Origin: JACPPO01 sp965262505
GTDB lineage: Bacteria; Acidobacteriota; Vicinamibacteria; Vicinamibacterales; UBA2999
Reading direction: 5' to 3'
Length of the DNA stretch: 64,000 nt
NCBI GenBank assembly: GCA_965262505.1
Contig: CBDHFM010000030.1
Span: 4,712,001 to 4,776,000, forward strand
Shown: in pieces, positions 16,720 through 25,446 of the stretch
How the letters are laid out: every line of letters starts with the position of its first letter
Position numbering within the stretch: position 1 is the first letter of the stretch
Translations under genes and position numbers: made by a program
The notes under the pieces: generated by a model
The model's database searches: none
The model's input: only the letters and a program-made list of their open reading frames with translations
What the model was told of the DNA's origin: nothing

Positions 16720-17907
16720 CGCCGAGTGCCAAAACTAACATATCATAAACGATAATTTCCATCGGGATGGCAGCGTGCACGCCCTACGCCGCTACGCGTC
16801 GCTCGAACGCGGCGGGACTGATCGGGCCGCGCGTCGAATGCCGCCACGCCTCCCCTTGTTGACCCGGCGTACTCCACCTCGATCAAAGACGCAGCGCACT
16901 TGAAGCGACGGGGCCGGGGACGGAGGGCCGTTGTACCCACATTCCGGCATGCTAGTTACACGGCAACATATTTAGTTACAGCTACAGCCGCTGAGCTGCG
17001 CCAAATCTGGGCGGCCCTCGTCGCGCAGGTGCGGCAAGCCGGGCTCGTGCTCGGCACGCACGCGGCGCTGCCCGAACAGCGCGATCCGTAGTGGGGGCGA
17101 CCGGCGCGATCGGCGACGTCGCCGATCGGGTGATGCGTCGTGTACCACCGGGTGAACAGGCAGTGAGTATGTGGGTGGAAAACGCCCGCCTGGGCCGCGT
17201 GGTCCGTCCGCGCCACCCGCCAGACGTGTCGGTGGCGCCGCTGTCGCGGGTTCGATCTGGTCAACGTCGAGATCGTTATTCCGACTATTCCGTTGAGGCA
17301 TGGGCGCATCCAGCCGGCCGGTGGATGACCGCCGCCGGCCACGCGCCAATCCGGAGGATGGCGACGGCGGCTCTGGCATCCTGTGCAACGGTGACGACGG
17401 CGACTGTCCACTTCCTGGAAGGAAAATTTCACCGGAGCGACCGAACCAGCGGCGCTGGAGGGGCGTGTAATCAGACACGCCCCTCCACGCCAACGTCTAC
17501 CGGTGCGAGCTCCGCTTTCCGGCACACACCCTGCTGCGAGACCAATTGGGGGGGTGGTATAGGATGGTTGGCCCGAACGGCGCGAATACCTCATGGTCGA
17601 GGACACCGGGGACCCGAGGCCGATCGCTAGAGGTCCTCGGTTCGATTGCGATCGGGACGTCAATGAGAAGGCAGGTTCTCCTCGTGAGGAGCGTTGCCAC
17701 CATGTTGCCAAGACCAGGGTCGATTCGAGGGACTCCCGGAGACGGGAGGGCACGACCACACGGCGGGAACGTGAGGACCGACAAAGGGTTATCGCCAGAA
17801 GTCCTTTGCCATCATTAACTTAGAAAATCACGTGATTCGGGTTCGACTCCCTGAGCCGCCCACATGCCCGTTCGAGAACGTGCGTCACCGGTGCCTCCAC
17901 CGGTTTT
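16720..17907. other. 1.2-kb stretch without a supported gene
   Basis: Several long frames exist on both strands but all have low-complexity, Arg/Pro-rich translations without motifs, so I treat them as spurious. The toxin promoter should lie near 16740. A strong hairpin is at 17456-17487. Near 17840 there is a T-loop-like GGTTCGACTCC followed by CTGAGCCGCCCA that resembles a tRNA 3' end, but no matching 5' half exists nearby. Confidence 0.5.
17456..17487. terminator. Perfect 13-bp hairpin
   Basis: TGGAGGGGCGTGT pairs exactly with ACACGCCCCTCCA around a 6-base loop. There is no flanking T-run, so terminator function is only one possibility. Confidence 0.45.
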
Positions 17908-18306
17908 CTACTGGGAAGTCGTCGCAGCATGGGATTCCGCATCGGCGCTGGCTCGTGTCTTCCTGCCGCGCCAGCGCCGAAAGCGCTCAATCTCTTCCCG
18001 CACCGCGTTGACAGCAAAGGCAATCACGGCGAAATCATCGATAAAGCCAGCGGCAGGTAGGAGATCTGGCAGTAAGTCCAACGGCGCCACGAAATAGAGC
18101 AGGGTGCCCGCCACGATGCCGATCGCCGCTCTTGAGAGGCGTGGTATTCCCCGCGCACAGAGCACCGCAGCATATCGATGAAATCAGCGAGGTCTTGGCT
18201 GCCTGCCACGGCTGTCCATCTTGTCTGCTTGTCAGCGGCGTCTTTGATCAGCTTCAGGAAGTTCTTCGTTGCGAGTTTGCTCGCGCCCTTGACCGAGCGG
18301 CCTTGG
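17908..18306 (-). pseudogene. YkvA/DUF1232 membrane protein, frameshifted and missing its start
   Basis: The C-terminal half reads IGIVAGTLLYFVAPLDLLPD and then GFIDDFAVIAFAVNAV, the DUF1232 signature. The N-terminal half (LATKNFLKLIKDAADKQTRW, then SQDLADFIDML) is in another frame, with the shift near 18140-18150. No start codon exists between the first recognisable residues and the DUF2971 stop at 18307. The gene is therefore broken. Confidence 0.65.
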
Positions 18307-19122
18307 CTAGGCTGACGTTTCCAGCCGGAAGCTCTTCCCGCAAAATTGCACCCGCCTCATCTCCACCCCTCCGCGCCCCCCAGTCCATTCACGAATCCTC
18401 TGCTCTGTGTCGCCGTCGGTGCGGAGTCCACAGACGATAGTCGTAATCACTCTGGGATCAACTCGAACGATCCCGGACTCGCCGATCAGAATCCATCGCC
18501 ACTCCTCTTCGTGGTGCCAATCGTAGGACTTTGTGCCCAGAGTCTTCCGAACAATATCGAAGTCATCGTCCGTGTAGAAATTCGCTACGGGAAAATCCTT
18601 GGCGTACTCCACGTCCAGTGGGAACATCGGCGCTCTAAACGGTTGCTGCATGAATCGCATCGTATCGATTCCAACGACAACGCCCGTATGACCTGCTGCG
18701 TAGTACGACCACATCAACGGATTCGTCGCAGTGGTTGTGACGCTTGCGATCCCGTAGCTCTGAGTCAGGTCCAAATACCGTCTCTCAGCCTCCTTCTTGA
18801 AATCTTCGGTGCTTGCTCGCGCTACCAGCCCTCGGACTTCAGCTTCTGATCCGGCTGGATCTCGCCCTTGACGCTCGACCCAGTCTCTCGCGTACTCGAG
18901 GATCTGGTCCTCAGAGGCGGCAAACGACGGCGCGATAGCGCACTCGAATGGATCGTTGAGCTCGGCTGAGCTCGCGAAGTACAGCTCGCCATCAACAAGC
19001 AGTCGCTTCAGCCATTCCAGCCTCTGTTCATCATCGAGGCGCATGTATTTGTAGAATGTGTCGGGCAACCGCTCGCCAACGCTCTGGACGCGCTGATCCG
19101 TCGCAATGTCGATCCTCTTCAT
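18307..19122 (-). CDS. DUF2971-family protein
   Basis: A 271-residue cytoplasmic protein of the DUF2971 family, which is common in defence islands but whose activity is not established. Diagnostic blocks: DTFYKYMRLDD near the start, ELYFASSAELNDPFEC (the LNDPFEC motif is highly typical), ATNPLMWSYYAAGHTGVVVG (the W-S-Y-Y-A...H-x-G-V-V-G motif) and HHEEEWRWI. All are present, so the gene looks intact. The ATG at 19122 is the natural start. It ends directly at the broken YkvA gene. Confidence 0.85.
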   Translation of the reverse strand: MKRIDIATDQRVQSVGERLPDTFYKYMRLDDEQRLEWLKRLLVDGELYFASSAELNDPFECAIAPSFAASEDQILEYARDWVERQGRDPAGSEAEVRGLVARASTEDFKKEAERRYLDLTQSYGIASVTTTATNPLMWSYYAAGHTGVVVGIDTMRFMQQPFRAPMFPLDVEYAKDFPVANFYTDDDFDIVRKTLGTKSYDWHHEEEWRWILIGESGIVRVDPRVITTIVCGLRTDGDTEQRIREWTGGRGGVEMRRVQFCGKSFRLETSA

Positions 19123-19464
19123 GGTGGATTCAAGATCCTACAGTCGCCAGATCCTGCCCCTGGCGCTTCTTTGCCTGACATAGTCGTAGACCCGCGACGC
19201 GATGTCCTCGGTTTCGGCCTCGCCCGCTATGCGTGCGCGTTACTGGCCGTCGCGCGATCGTCGTTCGGTGACAACGGCGGGGGTGGCGATGGTGCCCCGC
19301 AGCGCCGGATCAGCGCGTGGTCGTCTCTGCGGTTCACGATCTCACGCCGTCCACAGAGGGTCTTCAACGCCCTCGGACATCTGATTGCGAACGAGAGATG
19401 CGATGAGGGGAAGCCATTACAGGTTCAGCTGTAAGCTATTGCTATAGAATGAGTTAGCTCGTCT
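19123..19464. other. Intergenic stretch, no gene seen
   Basis: No supported reading frame. The promoter for DUF2971 should lie in the first 100 bases. A TATAGAAT sequence near 19443 resembles a -10 box but has no obvious gene. Confidence 0.4.
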
Positions 19465-19809
19465 CTATGGCAGAGGCCCATCGTCCATCAACCGCCGCCG
19501 CCTTTCGAACAGGTCCGACCGGGCGTAGGCCGCTTCGACCTTGTTCTGGACGACGTGCGCCAGCGCCGCCTCGACGACCTCGCGCGGGTGGTTCGTCTCC
19601 TCGGCGGCCCAGTCCCGGAACGGCGAGCGGAATCCGTGCGCCACGGCCGCGATCCGATGCTGCTGGAGCATCTTGGGCAGCGTCGACGCCAGGATCGGCG
19701 TCCCGCGGCGCATGGGGAACACGAGCAGATTGCCGTCGCCGAGCGTACCTGCTGCGTCAAGAATCTCCAGCGCCCGCATCAAGGCCCGTCCTCGTTCATC
19801 AACCCTCAC
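19465..19809 (-). pseudogene. P4-type phage integrase, C-terminal fragment
   Basis: About 114 codons: TLPKMLQQHRIAAVAHGFRS, then FRDWAAEETNHPREVVEAAL, AHVVQNKVEAAYARSDLFER. HGFRS supplies the His and Arg of the tyrosine-recombinase active site and YARSDL carries the nucleophile Tyr. The N-terminal two thirds are missing. P4-type integrases mark island borders. Confidence 0.8.
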
Positions 19810-20506
19810 GCTCCGACTGTTTCAGGATCTCTCGGCGCTTCTGTAGCAAATCATTCCGTCCTTCCTCGGTTAACAGAGTGTCCTTAGATCCAGCCTTGAC
19901 GAACGACGCCAACGACACGTTCTGGTCCGCTGGGCCCATTTGCACTACGAACATCATGTCGGTATCCAGCGGGTAGATGTGGTGGTGATTCAGTAGCGCC
20001 ATCGTCTTCCGCAGCCACTCCGGGGCTTCATTCATGAACTGACCGTATGGTGGTTGGCTCTCGGAGTATGGATTGGCCGCGTGGAGCAAGTCGCTGCACT
20101 TGTCGAACAGCAGAATGTAGTCTTCTCGGGTCAGATACTCCGATACCGGCTGCAGGTCATAATTGGCAAAATCCTCAGCCGTTAAACGCACTGGCTTGGT
20201 GGGTACGGGGTAAAACTTCGGGTTTACCCTCTCGAGGGTGTCCACGATCCTTTTCGCGTTCCAGTCGGTGCTGAAGTTGGCACGCTGCTTAGCGTACTCC
20301 TCACGATTGGCCACCAACGACGCCAACGCAATGAGTTCCAGCGTCTTTCTGAATTGGAGGGCAATGCACTCGACAGTAGACGCCAGATATCCCGCGTGCC
20401 ATTCCTGCCGGAGGAACCGTTGGATGACATCGGTGCGATGTTTGATCTCCCGCATACAGCCCAAGTATTTCTTGCTCAGCTCGTCTGCGTACTTGTCGCC
20501 ACTCAT
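19799..20506 (-). CDS. Hypothetical protein (235 residues)
   Basis: I do not recognise this family. The protein is soluble, without signal peptide. The N-terminal half is helical (MREIKHRTDVIQRFLRQEW, LQFRKTLELIALASLVANRE); the C-terminal half contains EDYILLFDKCSDLLHAANPY and a beta-rich NHHHIYPLDTDMMFVVQMG stretch. The composition and absence of rare features suggest a real gene. The ATG at 20506 is the first start. The 3' end overlaps the integrase fragment by 11 bases, so the insertion of that fragment or vice versa trimmed the border. It may be an accessory defence or regulatory factor; this is a guess. Confidence 0.6.
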   Translation of the reverse strand: MSGDKYADELSKKYLGCMREIKHRTDVIQRFLRQEWHAGYLASTVECIALQFRKTLELIALASLVANREEYAKQRANFSTDWNAKRIVDTLERVNPKFYPVPTKPVRLTAEDFANYDLQPVSEYLTREDYILLFDKCSDLLHAANPYSESQPPYGQFMNEAPEWLRKTMALLNHHHIYPLDTDMMFVVQMGPADQNVSLASFVKAGSKDTLLTEEGRNDLLQKRREILKQSEREG

Positions 20507-20533
20507 CAGGCGTTGTCTCCTTTTAGGTGAAGT

Positions 20534-20680
20534 CTATTGTCCTCGATACCCCGCCGAACGTGTTTCTTCGCGCCTGTGCGCGTCCGCGGCCGATTCGTGG
20601 GTGGTCGACGCCTGTCGGTCAAGGTATGCGGACCAGTCGTCCATCGCATCCTGTAGTGGCGCCCGCCGAGGCAGCCCGGC
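20534..20680 (-). pseudogene. Second P4-type integrase C-terminal scrap
   Basis: The minus strand reads PLQDAMDDWSAYLDRQA and then a stop at 20534, which resembles the extreme C terminus of P4-type integrases (compare RRRLMDDWAEYL at 62188-62300). Confidence 0.45.
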
Positions 20681-20838
20681 GGCAGGTGCGGCGGAGACAA
20701 CGACTCGGGGACCTGCTCAATTACTATTGCCGAGCGGCGTGATGGGCTCGGCTGAGTTTTCGGACACTACGGGCCTCCTGAAGTTCTACTACCGACCGGC
20801 CGCATGAGTTTTTTTGACCACACGACCTCGCCGCCCTC

Positions 20839-21891
20839 GGCGTTGTTGCATGAAGACCCTGCGGGGGGGCGCACTTCTCGTGACCCTCGGCAGGAGCCAC
20901 ACTACAGGAATGAAGTCGAAGGTCCATCCCACGTATAAGACGAAGTACCGCGTGGCGAACTGGCCGGCCTAGAACCAGACCCTCGTTCGCCGCGGCGATG
21001 TGACGGTGTGGTTGTCCTCGGAAGCGATCGCTGCCTGGACGCCCCGCCGGAGCGGCCGGCGGGGTGGGCAGCGGCGGTACTCGGATCTCACCATCGAGAC
21101 CGCCCTGACCCTGCGGCTTGTCTACCATCTCCCGCTGCGCCAGGCCGAAGGGTTCCTGTATGCACTGTTCGGGATGATGCGCCTCGATTTCTCCGCCCCA
21201 GACCATACGACGCTCTCCCGGCGCAGTCAGCATGTGACGCGCCGTCTGCGACTGGTCCCGACCGACGAGGACATCCATCTCGTGCTTGACAGCACAGGTT
21301 TGTCCATCGTCGGGGAGGGTGAGTGGGCGGCCGCGGCAGGCGTGGCTGGAGGAAGCTCCACCTTGGTGTCGATCAGTCTGGCGTGATCCGTGTCCACACG
21401 CTGACCGAAGCGACGGGTGACGATGCGACCACCGGCCTCGATCTGCTCACCGCGGTCAAGGACCTTCTCGTGCGCGTCACCGCTGACGCCGCCTATGACA
21501 CGGTCGCCGTCTACGAAACGGCGACGGCGCGGGGTGCGACAGTCATCATCCCACCGGCCAAGACGGCGAACCTCTCTGGCCACGGCCCGCGGTCGCCCGC
21601 GCGGGATCGGACGATCACGTTGGCGAAGCAGCTCGGCCGGCGCCGTTGGAAGCAGGCGTCAGGGTACCATCGTCAGGGCCGGGTGGAGAACGCGTTCTTC
21701 CGCTACACGTCCATCATCGGTGATGGCCTTCGCGCCCGGAGTCCAGCTGGGCAGGGGAGTGAGGCCGTCCTCGGCTGCGAGATCCTGAATCGGATGACCG
21801 CCCTCGGCCGACCAGTGTCGTATCGCATCGGCCGGTGAGGATCCTGTCGGTGGGCATCGTGCGGGCCCGTGACGATTCGTGCAACAACGCC
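20839..21891 (+). mobile_element. IS5-family element, full length but defective
   Basis: Left end GGCGTTGTTGCATGAA, right end TTCGTGCAACAACGCC, 1053 bp. The transposase gene inside is broken. Confidence 0.9.
20910..21838 (+). pseudogene. IS5 transposase with nonsense codon and frameshift
   Basis: Compared with the intact copy at 36675-37619, codon 21 is TAG (20970-20972) instead of a Tyr codon, and a short deletion near 21340 removes the AAKHGG region and shifts the frame. The two DDE halves are still recognisable (VLDSTGLSIVG and ADAAYDTVAVYE). Confidence 0.85.
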
Positions 21892-21951
21892 GATCTGGGC
21901 GAGCAGGAACTCGTACCAGTCGTGATCTGTAATGGCGACGGTCCTGTCCAC
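21892..21951 (-). pseudogene. Possible HNH-endonuclease N-terminal scrap
   Basis: From a GTG at 21951 the minus strand reads MDRTVAITDHDWYEFLLAQI and then enters the IS5 right end. Similar openings occur in HNH-type endonucleases (V-x-x-TDxDWxxFL). With 20 residues this is tentative. Confidence 0.3.
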
Positions 21952-22154
21952 GTGCGGCCATAATGCGTCGGGTCGAGTGTCGCGGCACCGCCAGCCGCGA
22001 CCCGAATCGGGGGACACGGACAGACTCATGACGACTGCCATCGAACGTTCCTCCCAAGCCGGGCGAGGTCGTCCGGATTCGCTCCCGGCGCTACAGCCGG
22101 ACCGGCTTCGCGACCTAGACCGAGACCAAGCGGACCAAACGCGACAACAAATTG

Positions 22155-22327
22155 ATGGCGTTCCGCCGGATCAAGTACGAAGGGCAGGAGGTGGACATCA
22201 CCCGTACGTGAAGTGGGGCAACCGGGCCCCCAAGCTCTTGCGTGTCCAGTTCTACGTAGACAGGCAGAAGGGCAAACTGGTCATAGGCTACTGTGGCGAC
22301 CACCTAACCACGAGGCGCCGTGGCTGA
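22155..22327 (+). pseudogene. Small gene upstream of DUF6361, broken by a one-base deletion
   Basis: One frame encodes MAFRRIKYEGQEVDIT and stops; the next frame continues YVKWGNRAPKLLRVQFYVDR and GKLVIGYCGDHLTTRR. Adding one C in the CCC run at 22201-22203 joins them smoothly. Codons upstream of 22155 in the first frame contain a TAG, so the true 5' end is also uncertain. The 3' end overlaps the DUF6361 start, which indicates it was part of the same operon. Confidence 0.5.
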
Positions 22328-23624
22328 CCTTATCCACTGGCTCCACCTGACCGACGACGACCTTTCGCAGGCGCGTCGGATTATCGCGGCCTTCAAGGAA
22401 GACGACACCATTGACGCGCTCGGGTTCCTCCGAATCAGCGAGCGGTTCGACGACTGGTGTTATCCGGCCGTCACCACGCCGATGACACGTGCCAGGTATT
22501 ACCTATTCGTGCCGGCGATCTATCGGGCGCTGGAGCGCCAGCAACTCGGGCTCCGTGAGCTTCGGGACGGGGCCGAGTCGATGCAGCACCAGCTGCGGCG
22601 CATCCTGATCAAGACGGAACGTCCGAGGAACGGCGTCATTGGTGAGCGGGCCGACGACAAGATCCGGCGACTGCCGTCAGCCCTGTACTGGAGTTCGCTG
22701 ACGACACTGAGTCTCCTTGCCAGGTGCGCAGATGGCCGGTCGTTGTCCGAAGCGGGGTATCTGCGGGCTGCCACGTCTCGCGCTTCGGACTCTGACGAGG
22801 TCGAAACGGACGAGGGCATCGATGCCGAGGGGGAAGTGAGGCGGTTCTGGAATCATGATCTGCCCGTCGCCGACATCCTGACGCCACGCGGTCAGCTTCG
22901 CCACGGACTGCAACTTCGGCTGACCGCCGGGGAGGCGAAGTACCTGAGAGACAAGTTCCGGCAAGTGCCGGGCTCGAAGGAGTCCGTCCTTGGTTTCAGG
23001 GTCCAGCGGCGCTTGGCCGGACCGTTCGACCACGCCTGGAGCATTCTCTCTGAGCGAGACCTGCCAGACGTCCTCAGGCGGCGCCTGCGGCACGCGCGCA
23101 GTTTCAGCGCGGCGGCTCGGGCGGTCTCGCTCGTGTATTACGCGCTTGTTCTGGAGGAGAAACAGAAGCTGACGAAAGCGAAGGTGAATGCGAAAAAGGC
23201 GCAGGGGCGGGAAGACCTTATCGACGAGTTCAGGTTCTGGTGGGATAAGGCGCGATGCTACGTGGTTGAGGGCTGGGATCCGACAGCGTTCCAGCGTGAG
23301 GTAACGGAGGCGCATTGTCGGGAGACCGACCGCAAGTTCCTTGACGACATCGTGAAACTCTCTCGGGCGGCGGTGTCGCCGGTCGGTCTGTTCGACTCTT
23401 CAGAGCTCAGAACTTTGGTGAAACATCGCGAGGCCAAGGTGCGTCGGCAGAAGTGCCGCCTCTGTGGCAGGCCCGAGCATCGCAGGTACCTCCAGCAGTG
23501 GGAGGCGCCATCCAAGAGGCGACAGAGCGCCTTTCAGTTGTCGTTCCGCCACAATACCGGCGACACTATCGTCCGGGACCTGCTGCGGAAACCACACAGG
23601 CGGAGCGCAGATGTTCAGGACTGA
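22320..23624 (+). CDS. DUF6361-family protein (first intact gene of a putative defence operon)
   Basis: A 434-residue protein matching DUF6361: IHWLHLTDDDLSQARRIIAA, then TRARYYLFVPAIYRAL near residue 62, FWNHDLP in the middle and a C-terminal cysteine-containing region (RRQKCRLCGRPEHRRYLQQW). It is soluble and helical. Its biochemical role is not known. The start codon at 22320 overlaps the broken upstream gene, and its 3' end overlaps the PLD gene by 14 bases. The tight overlap with a PLD-type nuclease and a helicase implies a common system, most simply antiphage defence. Confidence 0.75.
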   Translation: MADLIHWLHLTDDDLSQARRIIAAFKEDDTIDALGFLRISERFDDWCYPAVTTPMTRARYYLFVPAIYRALERQQLGLRELRDGAESMQHQLRRILIKTERPRNGVIGERADDKIRRLPSALYWSSLTTLSLLARCADGRSLSEAGYLRAATSRASDSDEVETDEGIDAEGEVRRFWNHDLPVADILTPRGQLRHGLQLRLTAGEAKYLRDKFRQVPGSKESVLGFRVQRRLAGPFDHAWSILSERDLPDVLRRRLRHARSFSAAARAVSLVYYALVLEEKQKLTKAKVNAKKAQGREDLIDEFRFWWDKARCYVVEGWDPTAFQREVTEAHCRETDRKFLDDIVKLSRAAVSPVGLFDSSELRTLVKHREAKVRRQKCRLCGRPEHRRYLQQWEAPSKRRQSAFQLSFRHNTGDTIVRDLLRKPHRRSADVQD

Positions 23625-25446
23625 CGAACGCCAGAGCCTGTGCGATCTGCTTGCCGCCCCGGACGGGTACCGGATCCACAGCCTACTGGTGATGACCTAC
23701 TCCGTGGACTTCACCGCTCTGACCGCGTTACTCGCCGGGCTGGGACCGCAGCCGGTGGCTTCGGGCGCTGAGCAGGACGTTACCGACGTCGCTCGTGCGA
23801 TTTTCGGGCTCAAGCGTCGCGTGGTCGTCTTCGCGAACAAGGCCTTCATTCACCCCGGTCAGGTGACGAAAGCGAGGCGGTTGTTCAGCCTGTACGACCG
23901 GTTCATGGTTCCAGTGACCACGGAGGGCTTTGCGTTTCATCCAAAGATCTGGCTTGCCAGATTCACGCCCTCCAAAGGTGAAAGGATATCCCCTCGGTTC
24001 CGGCTGGTTTGCTCGAGCCGCAACCTCACGACCGCCAACACCTGGGAGTGTGGAGTCACCCTGGATGGTGCTCCGGCTGGCAGAACGGGAGAGATCGGTC
24101 CGGAGGTAGCGCGGTACATCCGAGCCCTGATGCGCCAGACCGGCCATACCGGAAGGTTGGCAGGGGAGGTGGCCAGGGAGATCTCCGGTGTCCGGTTTGA
24201 GGAACCCACCGGGAAGTGGAAACTCGCGTTCGTCGGCCAGCATCCATCTGGCCGTTCCTTGTGGACTGACGTGCCGTCGCGGTCCGGCGAAGACGCGGTG
24301 CTTGTCGCGCCCTTCGTTACGGGACCGTTTCTTCAGCGACTCACGGCGAAATACGACAACCTTCGCGTCATCTCCCGTCAGGAGGAGTTGGACAAGATCG
24401 TCGGCGGATCTGGATCGGTCGGCGCGGAGTTGAAGCCGTGGCTTGAGAAGAACGCCTTCGTTGTATCTCCGGAGGCTTCGGCAGAGGGGGGTAGGCTCGA
24501 CCTGCATGCCAAGCTCCTGCTCTCCCGCCGAGGGAAGAAGGGTGTCGCCTTTGTCGGCAGCGCAAATGCAACGGCGTCGGCGTGGGGTACACGCGGACCG
24601 AAGGGCCTGAAGAACTGGGAGGCTTCGATTCGGCTTGAGGGGCGCGAGGTGCTCTCGGACTTCGAGCGTCATTTCATGTACGAGGACGCCAAGAAGCGCG
24701 ACTTGAGAGCCTGGCTGCAGCCCTACGTGTGCCGGCCGCGGACGAAGGAGCAGGTGGCTCACGATGTGCTGGGGAGCGTGCAGAGGTGGTTCAGCCGTGT
24801 CCAGATGAGAGTTCGGTGGCCGCAGGAGGTGGGCGAGATCAGGGTTGAACTCGCCAATGTCCCGGCGGGTTGGCGGAAAGCCTTGCGCGAAGTGACGGTG
24901 GCCTGCGCCCCCTTCGGGCTGAAGAATGCGGAAGCCGGCCTCCAGGACATATCGCCGTTGTTCAAGCGTAGGGCCCTGACGTTTGTCGCGTCCGCCGATG
25001 AACGGGGTGAGTTCGTTCTCGTGCGTCTTCGGCACCAGGCTCGACCTTCCTGTCAGCAGGACTTCGTGCTGCAGGCGACGGTTGAGGCGCCTGGTAACTG
25101 GCGCGACGAGCGCGATCGGGCCGTGATCAATGAGGTCGTCGGGGCACGGGCCCTCTTCAGCCTGATCGTCGGTATGTTGACCGGACGATCCGAAGGAGTC
25201 GGTGACGGCTCAAAGAAGAACTCGCAGTCGAAGGATGGCCCGTGGGCGGGCTCCGGAGCGACGGAGGCTCTCTTGGAGCCGTTGCTTCGGGCGTGGGCGC
25301 TGGATCCCGAGCAGTTCGACGATGTGCGGACGGTGCTCGACAATCTGGGCGACGGTCCCGAAGAGGAGGAACTGAAGACGGCGCGCGCTCTGGTTGAGCG
25401 GCTCGCAGCGGTGCGTCTCGGATCGACCAGGAGGCTGCGACCGTGA
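23611..25446 (+). CDS. Phospholipase D-like (two HKD motifs) nuclease-type protein
   Basis: A 611-residue protein. Two HKD-type motifs are visible: FHPKIWLARF near residue 109 followed by SSRNLT, and LHAKLLLSRR near residue 297 followed by FVGSANATASAWG. This is the two-motif layout in which both halves build one active site; bacterial defence members of the superfamily are usually nucleases. The C-terminal 250 residues have no motif I can name. The ATG at 23611 is used; the frame is open further upstream but lies inside DUF6361. The stop overlaps the helicase start (GTGA at 25443-25446). It is apparently intact. Confidence 0.8.
   Translation: MFRTDERQSLCDLLAAPDGYRIHSLLVMTYSVDFTALTALLAGLGPQPVASGAEQDVTDVARAIFGLKRRVVVFANKAFIHPGQVTKARRLFSLYDRFMVPVTTEGFAFHPKIWLARFTPSKGERISPRFRLVCSSRNLTTANTWECGVTLDGAPAGRTGEIGPEVARYIRALMRQTGHTGRLAGEVAREISGVRFEEPTGKWKLAFVGQHPSGRSLWTDVPSRSGEDAVLVAPFVTGPFLQRLTAKYDNLRVISRQEELDKIVGGSGSVGAELKPWLEKNAFVVSPEASAEGGRLDLHAKLLLSRRGKKGVAFVGSANATASAWGTRGPKGLKNWEASIRLEGREVLSDFERHFMYEDAKKRDLRAWLQPYVCRPRTKEQVAHDVLGSVQRWFSRVQMRVRWPQEVGEIRVELANVPAGWRKALREVTVACAPFGLKNAEAGLQDISPLFKRRALTFVASADERGEFVLVRLRHQARPSCQQDFVLQATVEAPGNWRDERDRAVINEVVGARALFSLIVGMLTGRSEGVGDGSKKNSQSKDGPWAGSGATEALLEPLLRAWALDPEQFDDVRTVLDNLGDGPEEEELKTARALVERLAAVRLGSTRRLRP

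Noticed and set aside
16956..17759. 267-codon minus-strand frame in the gene-free stretch
   Set aside because: Composition is that of a random GC-rich frame, with no domain motif or ribosome site.
17820..17865. tRNA gene
   Set aside because: The T-loop and acceptor-like 3' end are suggestive, but the T-stem has a mismatch and no 5' half with a matching GGGCGGC acceptor lies within tRNA distance.
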